A program made the position numbers and the translations under genes. The notes below the pieces were generated by a model, which saw nothing but the letters and a program-made list of their open reading frames with translations, was not told where the DNA came from and did no database searches. From contig JAIYDL010000026.1 in NCBI GenBank assembly GCA_027487515.1, positions 62,001 through 126,000 on the forward strand: a stretch of 64,000 bases of DNA, given 5' to 3'. Positions 17,870 through 26,346 of this stretch are shown here, in pieces (the stretch's first letter is position 1; each line of letters starts with the position of its first letter). Origin of the DNA: Pseudomonadota bacterium. GTDB taxonomy: Bacteria > Bdellovibrionota > Bacteriovoracia > Bacteriovoracales > Bacteriovoracaceae.

Positions 17870-17910
17870 TAACAGTCTAAATGAAAATGGCTGGTGATTT
17901 GGAAGATAAA

Positions 17911-17987
17911 TGGTGCGCCCGACAAGATTCGAACTTGTGACCCCTACCATGTCAAGGTAATACTCTAACCAACTGAGCTACGGGCGC
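17911..17987 (-). tRNA. tRNA-Val (anticodon GAC)
   Basis: Reads leftward as a 77-base cloverleaf. The 7-base acceptor stem GCGCCCG pairs with CGGGCGC, the D-arm is GCTC..GAGT, the anticodon stem TTACC/GGTAG encloses TTGACAT with GAC at 34-36, the T-arm contains TTCGAAT, and CCA is encoded. It marks the right edge of the AT-rich patch. Confidence 0.97.
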
Positions 17988-17996
17988 ATGGGTGGA

Positions 17997-18025
17997 ATGT
18001 TAGGTAAAATTCTACGCTCTGTCAC
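17997..18025 (-). promoter_or_regulatory. Probable sigma70 promoter of tRNA-Val
   Basis: On the reverse strand GTGACA (-35, 5/6 match) is followed after 17 bases by TAACAT (-10), placing transcription start a few bases before the tRNA. Confidence 0.5.
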
Positions 18026-18083
18026 TATTCTTTCTCGGGTCTTTTCATGACTTTGAGCAGAATTTAAGTTAGTTTAGACCCTC

Positions 18084-19751
18084 ATGACTCAAAGAATCCA
18101 CCGTCGCTTCGGTCCCTGGATCATTCACCATGCCTTCGAGTTCAAATGGTTTTATTTGGGGGCTTTCCTTTGTCTTTATTTGTTACAGGTTCTTCAGAGC
18201 GAGATTCCACAAAAGATTCGGACTCTGACCGAAGAATTGAGCGGGCAGGGGATCAACCAGGCCTCGGTTTTTATCTTTCTGGGCCTGGCGGTGGGGATTC
18301 TCATCTTCCGAACATTCTCTCGGCTCTTATTCTTCTACCCGGCCCGGGTTCAACAAAAACTCATCCGGATGGAGCTCTTGGAACTCTTAGAGGCCGCTCC
18401 TCCTTCCCGCTACTCGGATCGGCCCCAGGGCCAAATCTTTCAGATTCTCTTCGACGACATCAATAACCTCCGGGCCTTCGTCGGGTTCGGTCTCTTGCAG
18501 ATCGGGAACCTCCTGATCGCTGCCTGGGTCCTCATTCCTAAACTCAATCAAACCGATGCCTACCTCTGGCCCGCGTTCTCACCGCTCTTTGCGAGTGTCT
18601 TCCTCTTCACGGCCGTGACCTTCATCAATCAGAAGTACTTTAAGAAGATGATGGACAAAAAAGGTGAGGTCCAGCAGTACATCATCGAGTCGTACGAGGC
18701 GAAGCAGACCATTAAGAACTTCCACCGGGAAGAGAATTTCATCCATGGGTTTGTCCGGGTTTCCGCCGAGGAACTCAAGCTTTTCTTCAAGTCCTCCGTG
18801 GGGTTTGCGTTCACCGGTCCCTACGTTAAACTAGGCCTCGGCGCGAGCCTCATGTGGGCGGCCCTCCTCATACGTCGTTCCGGGGGAACAACCTCCGATC
18901 TGGTCTTTTTCTCAGGATTTCTTTACCTCTTCCTTGAGCCCGTCATGTTCCTGTCCTGGGTTGCGGTCGTCGTCTCCCAAGGCTTCGCGGCCTGGCGCCG
19001 GGTGAAGGACCTCCATCACTTGCTCGTGAAGCCCTCGGCGCCAGAAGAGCAGCTGGCCCACGCAGAACCTGAAGTGAGTCCTGCGAGCGTTGCCGTCACT
19101 CTCGATTTTTGGGGCCGTCCGCTGCGGCTCATCGCTCCCCGGGGGAGCTGGACCGTGCTTGTGGGGGAGACCGGCTGTGGCAAGAGCCATCTTCTCTCGA
19201 ACTTTGCTTCGTGTCTTATTCTAGCCGGAGAAAAGGTGTCGATGGTTCAGCAGGAGCCCTACCTCTTCAATGACACCCTTGCGGAGAACCTGTTCTTAGG
19301 GGTAACTCCGGACAAGGTTGGCCTCGAGCGTGCCCATGAACTTCTTCGGATCTTTCAATTGGATGGCCTTGCTCCTTCGCTCGACGAAGTGCTGGCCCTC
19401 GAGGTCGGTGAAAACGGGAAGCGCCTCTCCGGTGGGCAGATGAAGCGAGTGGCCCTGGCCCGCTCCCTCCTCTCTGGGGCACGGGTCCTCATCTGGGATG
19501 ATCCCTTTTCGTCCGTTGACATCATCCTTGAGAAGAAGATCATGACTCGATTGCAAGAGACACCGGAGTGGCGCGATTTGACGTTTTTGATTTCGAGCCA
19601 CCGTCTCACCACGGTGCGCCTCTCCGATCAACTCATTTACCTTGACCAGACCGTGGGGATCCGTGCCACGGGACCCGTTGAAACCACATTGAAGGAAGCA
19701 GATGTCTCAAAGTTCTTTAAAGAGCAGATGGTGGGAGTACCTCTGGCTTAG
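18084..19751 (+). CDS. ABC exporter half-transporter A (degenerate catalytic site)
   Basis: 555 residues: an N-terminal permease domain of about six helices (22-40, 62-85, 133-152, 165-182, 243-263, 272-300) and an ATPase domain from about 335. Walker A GETGCGKSH is at 361-369, the signature LSGGQ at 449-453, and Walker B ends in DD (472-473), so Asp takes the place of the catalytic Glu. The H-loop (SSHRLTT) is present. Paired with the overlapping next gene, this fits a heterodimeric exporter with one weak ATP site. The cargo is unknown (peptide, lipid or drug). No clear ribosome site. Confidence 0.9.
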   Translation: MTQRIHRRFGPWIIHHAFEFKWFYLGAFLCLYLLQVLQSEIPQKIRTLTEELSGQGINQASVFIFLGLAVGILIFRTFSRLLFFYPARVQQKLIRMELLELLEAAPPSRYSDRPQGQIFQILFDDINNLRAFVGFGLLQIGNLLIAAWVLIPKLNQTDAYLWPAFSPLFASVFLFTAVTFINQKYFKKMMDKKGEVQQYIIESYEAKQTIKNFHREENFIHGFVRVSAEELKLFFKSSVGFAFTGPYVKLGLGASLMWAALLIRRSGGTTSDLVFFSGFLYLFLEPVMFLSWVAVVVSQGFAAWRRVKDLHHLLVKPSAPEEQLAHAEPEVSPASVAVTLDFWGRPLRLIAPRGSWTVLVGETGCGKSHLLSNFASCLILAGEKVSMVQQEPYLFNDTLAENLFLGVTPDKVGLERAHELLRIFQLDGLAPSLDEVLALEVGENGKRLSGGQMKRVALARSLLSGARVLIWDDPFSSVDIILEKKIMTRLQETPEWRDLTFLISSHRLTTVRLSDQLIYLDQTVGIRATGPVETTLKEADVSKFFKEQMVGVPLA

Positions 19752-21411
19752 GTCCGAGGCTTTTCTCGCGGTCTTCATCCTCATTAACATCCTCATCTCC
19801 GCGGTCACCGGGTACCTCACGCCACGCTTCATCAGTGCCTTTTATGCTTCCCTCGGAGACAGTGCCGCCTTTGACCGAGAGCTCGTCTCCCTGGCACTCC
19901 TCTATGGAGCCGAGTACCTGAACCGCTTCCTTTTCACTCTCAGTACCTCCCGGTATGTTGAGGTTCTCCTGGTTGATGTCCGAAGACGGAGTTTTGGCCT
20001 CTGGCTCAAAGCACCCTTCAAGCGAAAGTCCGGTGCTCACGAAGAGTACCCGCTGGGTGAGGTCCTGGCCCGGCTCATGAATGATACGGACGCGGTCCGG
20101 GAAGTTGTGGGCTCTGGAAGCTTTGCGATCTTCATCGACATCATCTTCATTCTCTCCTGCCTCCTGAGCTTCCTTCAACTCAACTCCACCACGGGATTGG
20201 GCCTCTTCATCGCCGAGGTGGTTGCGTGCCTTCTGTTGATCAAGGGCAGCCGGGTGATGGCAACGATCTTCATGGACGTGCGCAGACTTACGGGCCTCAT
20301 GGCCCGGGTCGTGACAGACCTTACTTCGGGATTGAGAGAGCTCTTCTTCAGCCCCAACGACCGCTACGCCAGCCGACGCGGGCAGAAGATCTTTGAGGAG
20401 TTCCTAGACAAGCAGCTGCGGGCCAACATCTGGGACGCTGGGTACTACTCCGCAGCCGAGTCGTTGTACCCAATCCTCGTCGCACTCGTCATGATCATCG
20501 TTCCCTATTCTCAGATCACCGAGATCGCCATCCTAGCGGCCCTCATCGACCTGATTCAGAAGTCCATCACTCCGATCAAAGATGTGGCGTCGAAGATCTC
20601 CGTGCTTTCGCGCGCGAAAACCGGCATCGACCGGATCCACCAGTTTAACGAGAGCTTCGACCGAGACCTCGCACCCCGGCTCGATTACACTGACCTCGAG
20701 GCCCAGGCGATCGCCCTCGAACTTCGCTCCTTTCGTTACGGCGAAGGCTTTGAACTCAGGGACATCAACTTCACTCTTCGACGAGGAGAAATTCTGGGGA
20801 TCATCGGCGAGTCCGGCTGTGGAAAATCAACGCTCCTGAAGCTCCTCTCCGGCCAGTACTACTCCTTCGACGGGACCGTAACAGTTGACGGTGCGGAGAT
20901 CGCCGCAGACCGGGACTCGGAACTGCGTCGGTTTTCCTCCTACGTGAGCCTCATCTCTCAAGACTCCCATGTCTTCTCCGAGACTCTGAGATTCAACATC
21001 TCCCTGGGGACCGACGGCGGATTCGACGAGTTCTGGGCGCTGGCGCAAGGATCTATTCCCTACCTCTCGAGATGGCAACTCGCTCCCGATGACGTCCTCC
21101 GTCCCAAGTCACTCTCTCTCGGGCAGAAGCAGCTCATTTCGGGGCTCCGAGCACTCTTCCTCAAAAAACCAATCATCCTGATGGATGAAATTTCCTCGGG
21201 CCTTGATTCAGAACTCGAGGCGGCGCTCCGAGATCTGATCCGTTTCTTCCAATCCCGGTCCATGACGATCATCGTGACCCACCGGCTGGAGACGATCCTC
21301 GGGGCGAATAGCCTTCTGTTACTCGAGGGGGGACGGATCCGAGCTCGCGGCACGAACCAGGAGCTCTCCCACGAGCCGGCGTACCAGGAATTCCTCCAGC
21401 ACCTTCATTAG
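19702..21411 (+). CDS. ABC exporter half-transporter B (active catalytic site)
   Basis: 569 residues, starting 50 bases inside the preceding gene (GAAGGA ribosome site). About six permease helices (22-40, 61-80, 140-160, 165-182, 252-272, 274-292) precede the ATPase domain. Walker A GESGCGKST is at 369-377, Walker B ends in DE (E496 catalytic), and H527 is the switch His. The signature motif is LSLGQ (471-475) rather than LSGGQ. The weakened signature here and the Asp in the partner would sit in the same composite ATP site, as in known asymmetric exporters. Inner-membrane protein; cargo unknown. Confidence 0.9.
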   Translation: MSQSSLKSRWWEYLWLRSEAFLAVFILINILISAVTGYLTPRFISAFYASLGDSAAFDRELVSLALLYGAEYLNRFLFTLSTSRYVEVLLVDVRRRSFGLWLKAPFKRKSGAHEEYPLGEVLARLMNDTDAVREVVGSGSFAIFIDIIFILSCLLSFLQLNSTTGLGLFIAEVVACLLLIKGSRVMATIFMDVRRLTGLMARVVTDLTSGLRELFFSPNDRYASRRGQKIFEEFLDKQLRANIWDAGYYSAAESLYPILVALVMIIVPYSQITEIAILAALIDLIQKSITPIKDVASKISVLSRAKTGIDRIHQFNESFDRDLAPRLDYTDLEAQAIALELRSFRYGEGFELRDINFTLRRGEILGIIGESGCGKSTLLKLLSGQYYSFDGTVTVDGAEIAADRDSELRRFSSYVSLISQDSHVFSETLRFNISLGTDGGFDEFWALAQGSIPYLSRWQLAPDDVLRPKSLSLGQKQLISGLRALFLKKPIILMDEISSGLDSELEAALRDLIRFFQSRSMTIIVTHRLETILGANSLLLLEGGRIRARGTNQELSHEPAYQEFLQHLH

Positions 21412-21488
21412 CCGACAAAACCGCTTTGTTTTTATTCCGGTCCCTTTGCGTTAGAATGGCTTACTTTTAACCCTAGGAGATCTCCGCT

Positions 21489-22526
21489 ATGAAACCTATT
21501 TTAGGCATCATGTCTTTTGTTCTGCTCCTGACGTTCTCTGCCTGCTCGGACTCGACCAGTAAGCCAAGTTACCTCTTTAAACCCGCTGCGAAGGAAGGCC
21601 TTTCTGCGAAGGTTGGTGAAGTCGAGGTGAGTAACGCCGAACTCGAAGATGGTATCGAATCTGAGCTTTTCGAAGCCGAATCCAAGGTCTTTGAGATCAA
21701 GTTCAATCGCCTCAAAGGTCTTCTTCTTCAGAAGTTCATGGATAAGGATCCTCGCAAGAAAGGCATCTCAAACGATGAATTCCTTGAAAAGTACATCGCC
21801 AAGGAAATCGTGATCTCCGAGAAAGAGATCGACGCCTTCATCAAGGACCAGAACATCCCGGCCGAGCACATCAATCCGCAGGTCCGCGAGAAGATCAAGA
21901 GCTACCTGAGCATGGAAAGGAAAAAAGAAGCCGTCGATAAGTGGATCGCCGAGCAAACGAAGAAGTCTCCGGTGGAAGTCTACATCCAGCGGCCACGCAG
22001 ACCAACCTTCCCGGTGGAAGTTGGAACCTCGCCCTCGACCGGTGCCCAGGACGCAAAAGTCACGATCGTTGAGTTCTCAGACTTTCAGTGCCCGTTCTGC
22101 GCCAAAGGTGCGGACCTCTTAAAGGAGATCAAAAAGAAGTACGGAAACAAGGTAAAAGTTGCCTTCAAGAACTTCCCGCTCCCCTTCCATAACCACGCCG
22201 AGAAAGCCGCGGTTGCCGGTCTGTGTGCCAACGAGCAGGGGACGGAGTACTTCTGGAAAATGCACGATGCGATGTTTGCGAACCAGGACGCCCTCGACCC
22301 GGAAGGGCTCAAGAAGACTGCGGGCAAGGTCGGGGTGAAGCTCGACGCTTTCGAGAAGTGTCTAGCTGAAAACAAATACCTGGCCCAGGTCCAGGCCGAC
22401 ATGGAAGAGGGGAAGAAGGTTAAGGTCAAGTCCACGCCAACATTCTTCATCAATGGCCAGCTCATCAACGGCGCTCAACCGATGGAAGTCTTCGCCGAGA
22501 TCATCGACGAAGAACTCGCTAAGTAA
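21489..22526 (+). CDS. DsbA-like thioredoxin-fold lipoprotein
   Basis: 345 residues with a lipoprotein signal (lipid Cys at 19 after TFSA). Residues about 35-165 form a charged helical domain resembling the N-terminal part of SurA/PrsA-type chaperones. From about 175 a DsbA/BDBD fold follows with active-site C201-P-F-C204 (motif FSDFQCPFC) and the cis-Pro loop STPTFFING. This composition suggests an envelope thiol oxidase or isomerase with a chaperone-like arm. TAGGAGA precedes the ATG. It follows the ABC pair by 77 bases; whether it serves that exporter's cargo is speculation. Confidence 0.88.
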   Translation: MKPILGIMSFVLLLTFSACSDSTSKPSYLFKPAAKEGLSAKVGEVEVSNAELEDGIESELFEAESKVFEIKFNRLKGLLLQKFMDKDPRKKGISNDEFLEKYIAKEIVISEKEIDAFIKDQNIPAEHINPQVREKIKSYLSMERKKEAVDKWIAEQTKKSPVEVYIQRPRRPTFPVEVGTSPSTGAQDAKVTIVEFSDFQCPFCAKGADLLKEIKKKYGNKVKVAFKNFPLPFHNHAEKAAVAGLCANEQGTEYFWKMHDAMFANQDALDPEGLKKTAGKVGVKLDAFEKCLAENKYLAQVQADMEEGKKVKVKSTPTFFINGQLINGAQPMEVFAEIIDEELAK

Positions 22527-22557
22527 TCCGATAGAATCACTCTTCTTTTCTCTTAGT

Positions 22558-22590
22558 GCCTTGGGTAGGTCAGCAAGATTTACCCAAGGC
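22558..22590. repeat. Perfect 10-bp inverted repeat hairpin
   Basis: GCCTTGGGTA and its exact complement flank a 13-base loop, 31 bases after the stop of the DsbA-like gene. No T-run follows on either strand, so it is not a standard terminator. It lies about 70 bases before the coiled-coil gene and could be an operator, RNA stabiliser or weak attenuator. Confidence 0.6.
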
Positions 22591-22657
22591 GCTCCTCTCC
22601 CATCCCCCTGCTATACTAGTTTGTGACGCCACCTCTCTGTGGCCAAGGGGAACGACC

Positions 22658-24607
22658 ATGAGCATGAACGGAATAGACTACTCCAAGCGGCTTGCTTCCG
22701 AGCGTAAGCTCTTTCAGGATGCGGCGAAGACCTTGAAGGAATCGACCGAACGTCGGGTCGACGAAACTGAAAAGCGCACTGAACACGTGATGGCCAAGCA
22801 AAAAGAAAATCACATTAAAGATCGGGCAGAGCTCGAAACTCACTACCAAAAAAATATGGATAAGATGCAGGAGAAAACTCAAGCTGCAGTGGACGGACAA
22901 ACCGGGAAGATGGCCGAAAAAATTGAGGAAGAACGCCGGTTATTCACAGAAGAAGCGACGAAGAAGCGTAAAGACTTCGACCAGCGCTTGAATGACATCC
23001 GCACGAGCTACGGCAAGGCCTTCGACACCGAGAAGCGACGAAATGGAGAAGTCGAAACGAACCAGAAACAAAAGTACGTCGGGAACGTCGAAAATCTTCA
23101 GGAAAATCTCAATGAAAAGCTGGCCGACTACCAGAGTCGAGTTGAAGGCACAGGGAATGAACTGAAGGATCAGTACAGCCGCGAACGGCAACAATTGGTA
23201 CGCGCGCAGGAGGATCGACTTCGCACCGCCTACGAAGACGGAGCCGAGAAGCGTGCCGAGCTCAAAGACCGGATTAATTTCGAACTCAAGCAGGCCAAAG
23301 AAGTAAAAGACGCCGAGCTAGGACAGTTGCGAAAATACAGTCAGGATCGGCTCGGGGCGATGCAGGATCAGTACCAAACGAACAACGATAAAACCTCCCG
23401 TGAATACTCCGAACGCAACAGTGCGATGGTCCAGGCCCAGAAGCTAAATGGGCGAGAGGTGAATCGGGAGCACCAGGAGGACGTGAGTAAGCTCCGGCGT
23501 GGATTCAACGATAGCTTGCGCAAGATCGAACTCGAGCGCCGCCGCCGGGACAATGGCTCCGGCGAATTCGCGGAGTTCCGGGCCAAGCAAGAGGGAATCT
23601 CCGAGGTCGCAAAGCAGCAAACTCGGGTGAAGACCATGAAGGAAAACTTCGCCGAACTCCAGAAAAACTACACCGAAAAGACGGAAGCCGACCACACGAA
23701 GTTCCAGGAAGCTTTTAAGGCCCAGAGTGTGGAGGCCATCGCTCGAGAGGAACGGAAACTCAACGCGGCCAACGCGGACAAGCTTCGGACCTTTTCTTCG
23801 GAGCGCGAGCGCACGGAGAGGCAGATTGGCATGCGCGAGAGCCAGAACAAGCTCGAGCACCAGGAGTTTGATTCGAAGCTAATGATGGAGCAGAAGAATT
23901 CGAACACTCGCCTCACGAAGCTCAAAGAGAGCTTCAACCAGTCCATGAAGTTCGTAGAAGAGAAGCACCTCACGACGCTCGACGAGGTCAATAAGAATTC
24001 GACGAAAGACAAGGCCCAGTTCATGAAGATTCTTCACGAGCGGAAGGCCGAAGACATTGCCGAGATGAAGCGCACCTTCGGAAACCTCATGGATACGATG
24101 GTGCAAGATTACGAGCAGCGGCTCTCGAACTACGAGCGAGAAAACGAAAACCTCAAGCTCACGATGAACCAGAAGCTCCACACGGTCATGGATCAGACGG
24201 AGCGTCAGCTCGAATCGCAGCGGAACATGTTCAACGAGCGCCGGGCCTCGGAGCAGAAGGCGCAGCAGACGCTCAACGATGACAAGGAACTTCAGTTCAA
24301 GCGAAACGTGGCCGACCTCAACAATAGCTACCAGAAAAAGATCGATCGGATGCAGGCCCAAAACGACACGAAATTTAAGTTGATGATCAACGATTATGAG
24401 TCTAAATTAAAAGAACTGAAGGCGCTTCAGAGTAAGCAAATCGTCGAGAAAGACACGACCCATCAGATCGAACTAGACCGAGTCAAGAAAGCGTATGACG
24501 ATGAGAAGACGAGAGTCGTGAACGCTTACGAAAGTCAAATCGAGTCGATCAAGAAAGGGCACGAGGAATCGATGAGGGCCATGGCCGACTACAAGCGCCT
24601 CAGCTAA
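22658..24607 (+). CDS. Long coiled-coil protein without signal peptide
   Basis: 649 residues from the ATG at 22658 (AAGGGGAACGACC upstream; ATG at 22664 is an alternative). There is no signal peptide or membrane segment. After about 10 residues the whole chain is charged helix, rich in E, K, Q, R and N, with few Pro or Gly, predicted to be a continuous coiled coil to the end. It lacks the globular heads of SMC or kinesin-like proteins. A cytoplasmic filament or scaffold is the natural guess, similar in style to bacterial coiled-coil cytoskeletal proteins, but no homologue is recognised. It lies between the DsbA-like and pyruvate-kinase genes, same direction, 41 bases before the latter. Confidence 0.8.
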   Translation: MSMNGIDYSKRLASERKLFQDAAKTLKESTERRVDETEKRTEHVMAKQKENHIKDRAELETHYQKNMDKMQEKTQAAVDGQTGKMAEKIEEERRLFTEEATKKRKDFDQRLNDIRTSYGKAFDTEKRRNGEVETNQKQKYVGNVENLQENLNEKLADYQSRVEGTGNELKDQYSRERQQLVRAQEDRLRTAYEDGAEKRAELKDRINFELKQAKEVKDAELGQLRKYSQDRLGAMQDQYQTNNDKTSREYSERNSAMVQAQKLNGREVNREHQEDVSKLRRGFNDSLRKIELERRRRDNGSGEFAEFRAKQEGISEVAKQQTRVKTMKENFAELQKNYTEKTEADHTKFQEAFKAQSVEAIAREERKLNAANADKLRTFSSERERTERQIGMRESQNKLEHQEFDSKLMMEQKNSNTRLTKLKESFNQSMKFVEEKHLTTLDEVNKNSTKDKAQFMKILHERKAEDIAEMKRTFGNLMDTMVQDYEQRLSNYERENENLKLTMNQKLHTVMDQTERQLESQRNMFNERRASEQKAQQTLNDDKELQFKRNVADLNNSYQKKIDRMQAQNDTKFKLMINDYESKLKELKALQSKQIVEKDTTHQIELDRVKKAYDDEKTRVVNAYESQIESIKKGHEESMRAMADYKRLS

Positions 24608-24648
24608 CTTTAGAAAAAGTTTAGCAACCCTCACCAAAGAACTCACCT

Positions 24649-26346
24649 ATGTCTATCCGTCGCGCGAAGATCATTGCGACCATCGGGCCGAGCTCCAATA
24701 CGATCGAGCTTTTGGAAAAAATGATTCTGGCCGGAATGAACGCGGCCCGGATCAACATGTCGCACGGGACCTACGAGGCCCATGAGCAATCCATCAAGAA
24801 CATCCGGCAGGCGTCCCTGAACGTCGGGAAAGAGATTGCGATTCTCCTCGACCTCCAGGGCCCGAAGATCCGAGTTGATAAGGTTCCAGAGCCTCTGGTG
24901 CTGAAGGACGGCGATGTCTGGGTGATTGGCCCCTCCCAACTCAAAGATCAGTACCCGGAGTATGCGAACTGTTTTATACCCACGATTTATAAGAACCTCG
25001 TAAAAGACGCTCACGTCGGTGCGCGGATCCTTTTCGATGACGGTCTCCTCGAAGCCGAAGCCATTGAGAAAGATCGAGAGATCCTGAAGATCAGAGTCAT
25101 CGTCGGGGGAACTCTAAAATCGAACAAAGGGATTAATCTTCCGTACGTAAAAGTTTCCGCGCCGAGTTTCACCGACAAAGACCGCGAGGACTTGATCTTC
25201 GGATTGAAGCAAGGTGTGGACTACGTCGCCCTGAGTTTCGTTCGCACCGCCGAAGATGTCTTGCAAGTGAAGGCGCTCCTTCATCAGATGAAAGTTCGCA
25301 TCCCCATCGTCTCGAAGGTCGAGAAGCCGGAGGCCCTGGACAACATGGAAGCGATCGTCGGCGCTTCCGACGCCATCATGATCGCCCGGGGCGACATGGG
25401 TGTCGAGGTCGGAAACCATCTCGTCCCCAGTATCCAAAAGCGCATGATCAAAGTTTGCAACGAACTCGGGAAGCCGATCATCACAGCGACCCAGATGCTC
25501 GAGTCCATGATCACGAATTCTCGCCCGACCCGCGCCGAGGCTTCGGATGTTGCCAACGCGATCTGGGATGGTACGGACTGCGTGATGCTCTCCGGAGAGA
25601 CGGCATCCGGGAAGTACCCCATCGAGGCGATCCAGATCATGGGACAGATTGTCGAAGAGGCAGAGAAAGAGCCTACGGAGAGACCCCTTCTCCGGCACAT
25701 GGACATTTCGAGTGTCACAGCGTCGGTTCAGGTGGCCGCCTCCATCATCGCAGAGAAACTCCGGGCCCGCTGGATCATCTCGGTCACCGAAGGCGGGAAC
25801 TCTTGCTTGAAGATGACTCGCTTCAGGTCCAAAGCCCAGGTGCTGGGAGTGACGAACTCCATCGACGTGATTCGGAAGATGAGCCTCTATTGGGGTGTCT
25901 CGCCGTACTATTTTAACATCCACTCGGATCCGGATCCAGCGAAGCTGGAAGGGCTCATGCTCGATAAGCTTAAGCAAGAGGGTCATCTCCAGCTTGGGGA
26001 TAAGGTTGTCGTCACCGTGGGTGACGGGAAGTTTTTCCGCCAGGGGACGACGAATTCAATCCGTGTGGAGACGATCAAAGACGTACCCATTGCCATACTG
26101 AACCGGGATCAAGACTCGATCCAGGAGGCGTCATTTGACCGGGGAAAGATCTTACTTGATACATCGATCTGTGCTTCGTGCCAGGCGTGTATCAATGTTT
26201 GTCCATTCGACATTTGGATGACATCTCCCCAGAACAACTTCGAAACTCGGATCAACACGACGCTTGCCTCCAAGTGTACTCTAGACATGCAATGCGTGGA
26301 GGCGTGCCCTACAGGAGCGATCGAGATCATTCCGCTGAATTCATGA
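24649..26346 (+). CDS. pyk: Pyruvate kinase with C-terminal ferredoxin domain
   Basis: 565 residues. Residues 1-476 are a full pyruvate kinase: start KIIATIGPSS, MSHGTYEAH, the catalytic-Lys region SKVEKPEALDN, ARGDMGVE, TATQMLES and a complete C-terminal domain ending NSIRVETI. It makes pyruvate and ATP from phosphoenolpyruvate and ADP. After a linker, residues about 500-565 form a bacterial-type two-cluster ferredoxin: C508, C511, C514, C518-P, then C543, D546, C549, C553-P. Asp546 replaces the second Cys of the second motif. The fusion is one uninterrupted frame with no stop at the junction. Ordinary pyruvate kinases end near residue 475. The gene overlaps queG by ATGA. The role of the ferredoxin part is unknown (redox sensing of pyruvate kinase, or electron supply to a partner). 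Confidence 0.93.
   Translation: MSIRRAKIIATIGPSSNTIELLEKMILAGMNAARINMSHGTYEAHEQSIKNIRQASLNVGKEIAILLDLQGPKIRVDKVPEPLVLKDGDVWVIGPSQLKDQYPEYANCFIPTIYKNLVKDAHVGARILFDDGLLEAEAIEKDREILKIRVIVGGTLKSNKGINLPYVKVSAPSFTDKDREDLIFGLKQGVDYVALSFVRTAEDVLQVKALLHQMKVRIPIVSKVEKPEALDNMEAIVGASDAIMIARGDMGVEVGNHLVPSIQKRMIKVCNELGKPIITATQMLESMITNSRPTRAEASDVANAIWDGTDCVMLSGETASGKYPIEAIQIMGQIVEEAEKEPTERPLLRHMDISSVTASVQVAASIIAEKLRARWIISVTEGGNSCLKMTRFRSKAQVLGVTNSIDVIRKMSLYWGVSPYYFNIHSDPDPAKLEGLMLDKLKQEGHLQLGDKVVVTVGDGKFFRQGTTNSIRVETIKDVPIAILNRDQDSIQEASFDRGKILLDTSICASCQACINVCPFDIWMTSPQNNFETRINTTLASKCTLDMQCVEACPTGAIEIIPLNS

Noticed and set aside
15395-17921. Integration site with direct repeat of the tRNA-Val 3' end
   Set aside because: TGTCGCCCGA near 15402 only loosely resembles the tRNA end (TGCGCCCGA); the match is too short and imperfect, and no integrase is present.
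17870-17950. Longer start for the S41-like gene
   Set aside because: The added codons would translate the 3' part of tRNA-Val, so the true start must be downstream.
21414-21436. Terminator after the ABC exporter genes
   Set aside because: The ACAAA/TTTGT stem is only 5 A-T-rich pairs; too weak to support.
25114-25986. Long leftward frame opposite pyruvate kinase
   Set aside because: Shadow of the conserved enzyme frame; no independent start signals.
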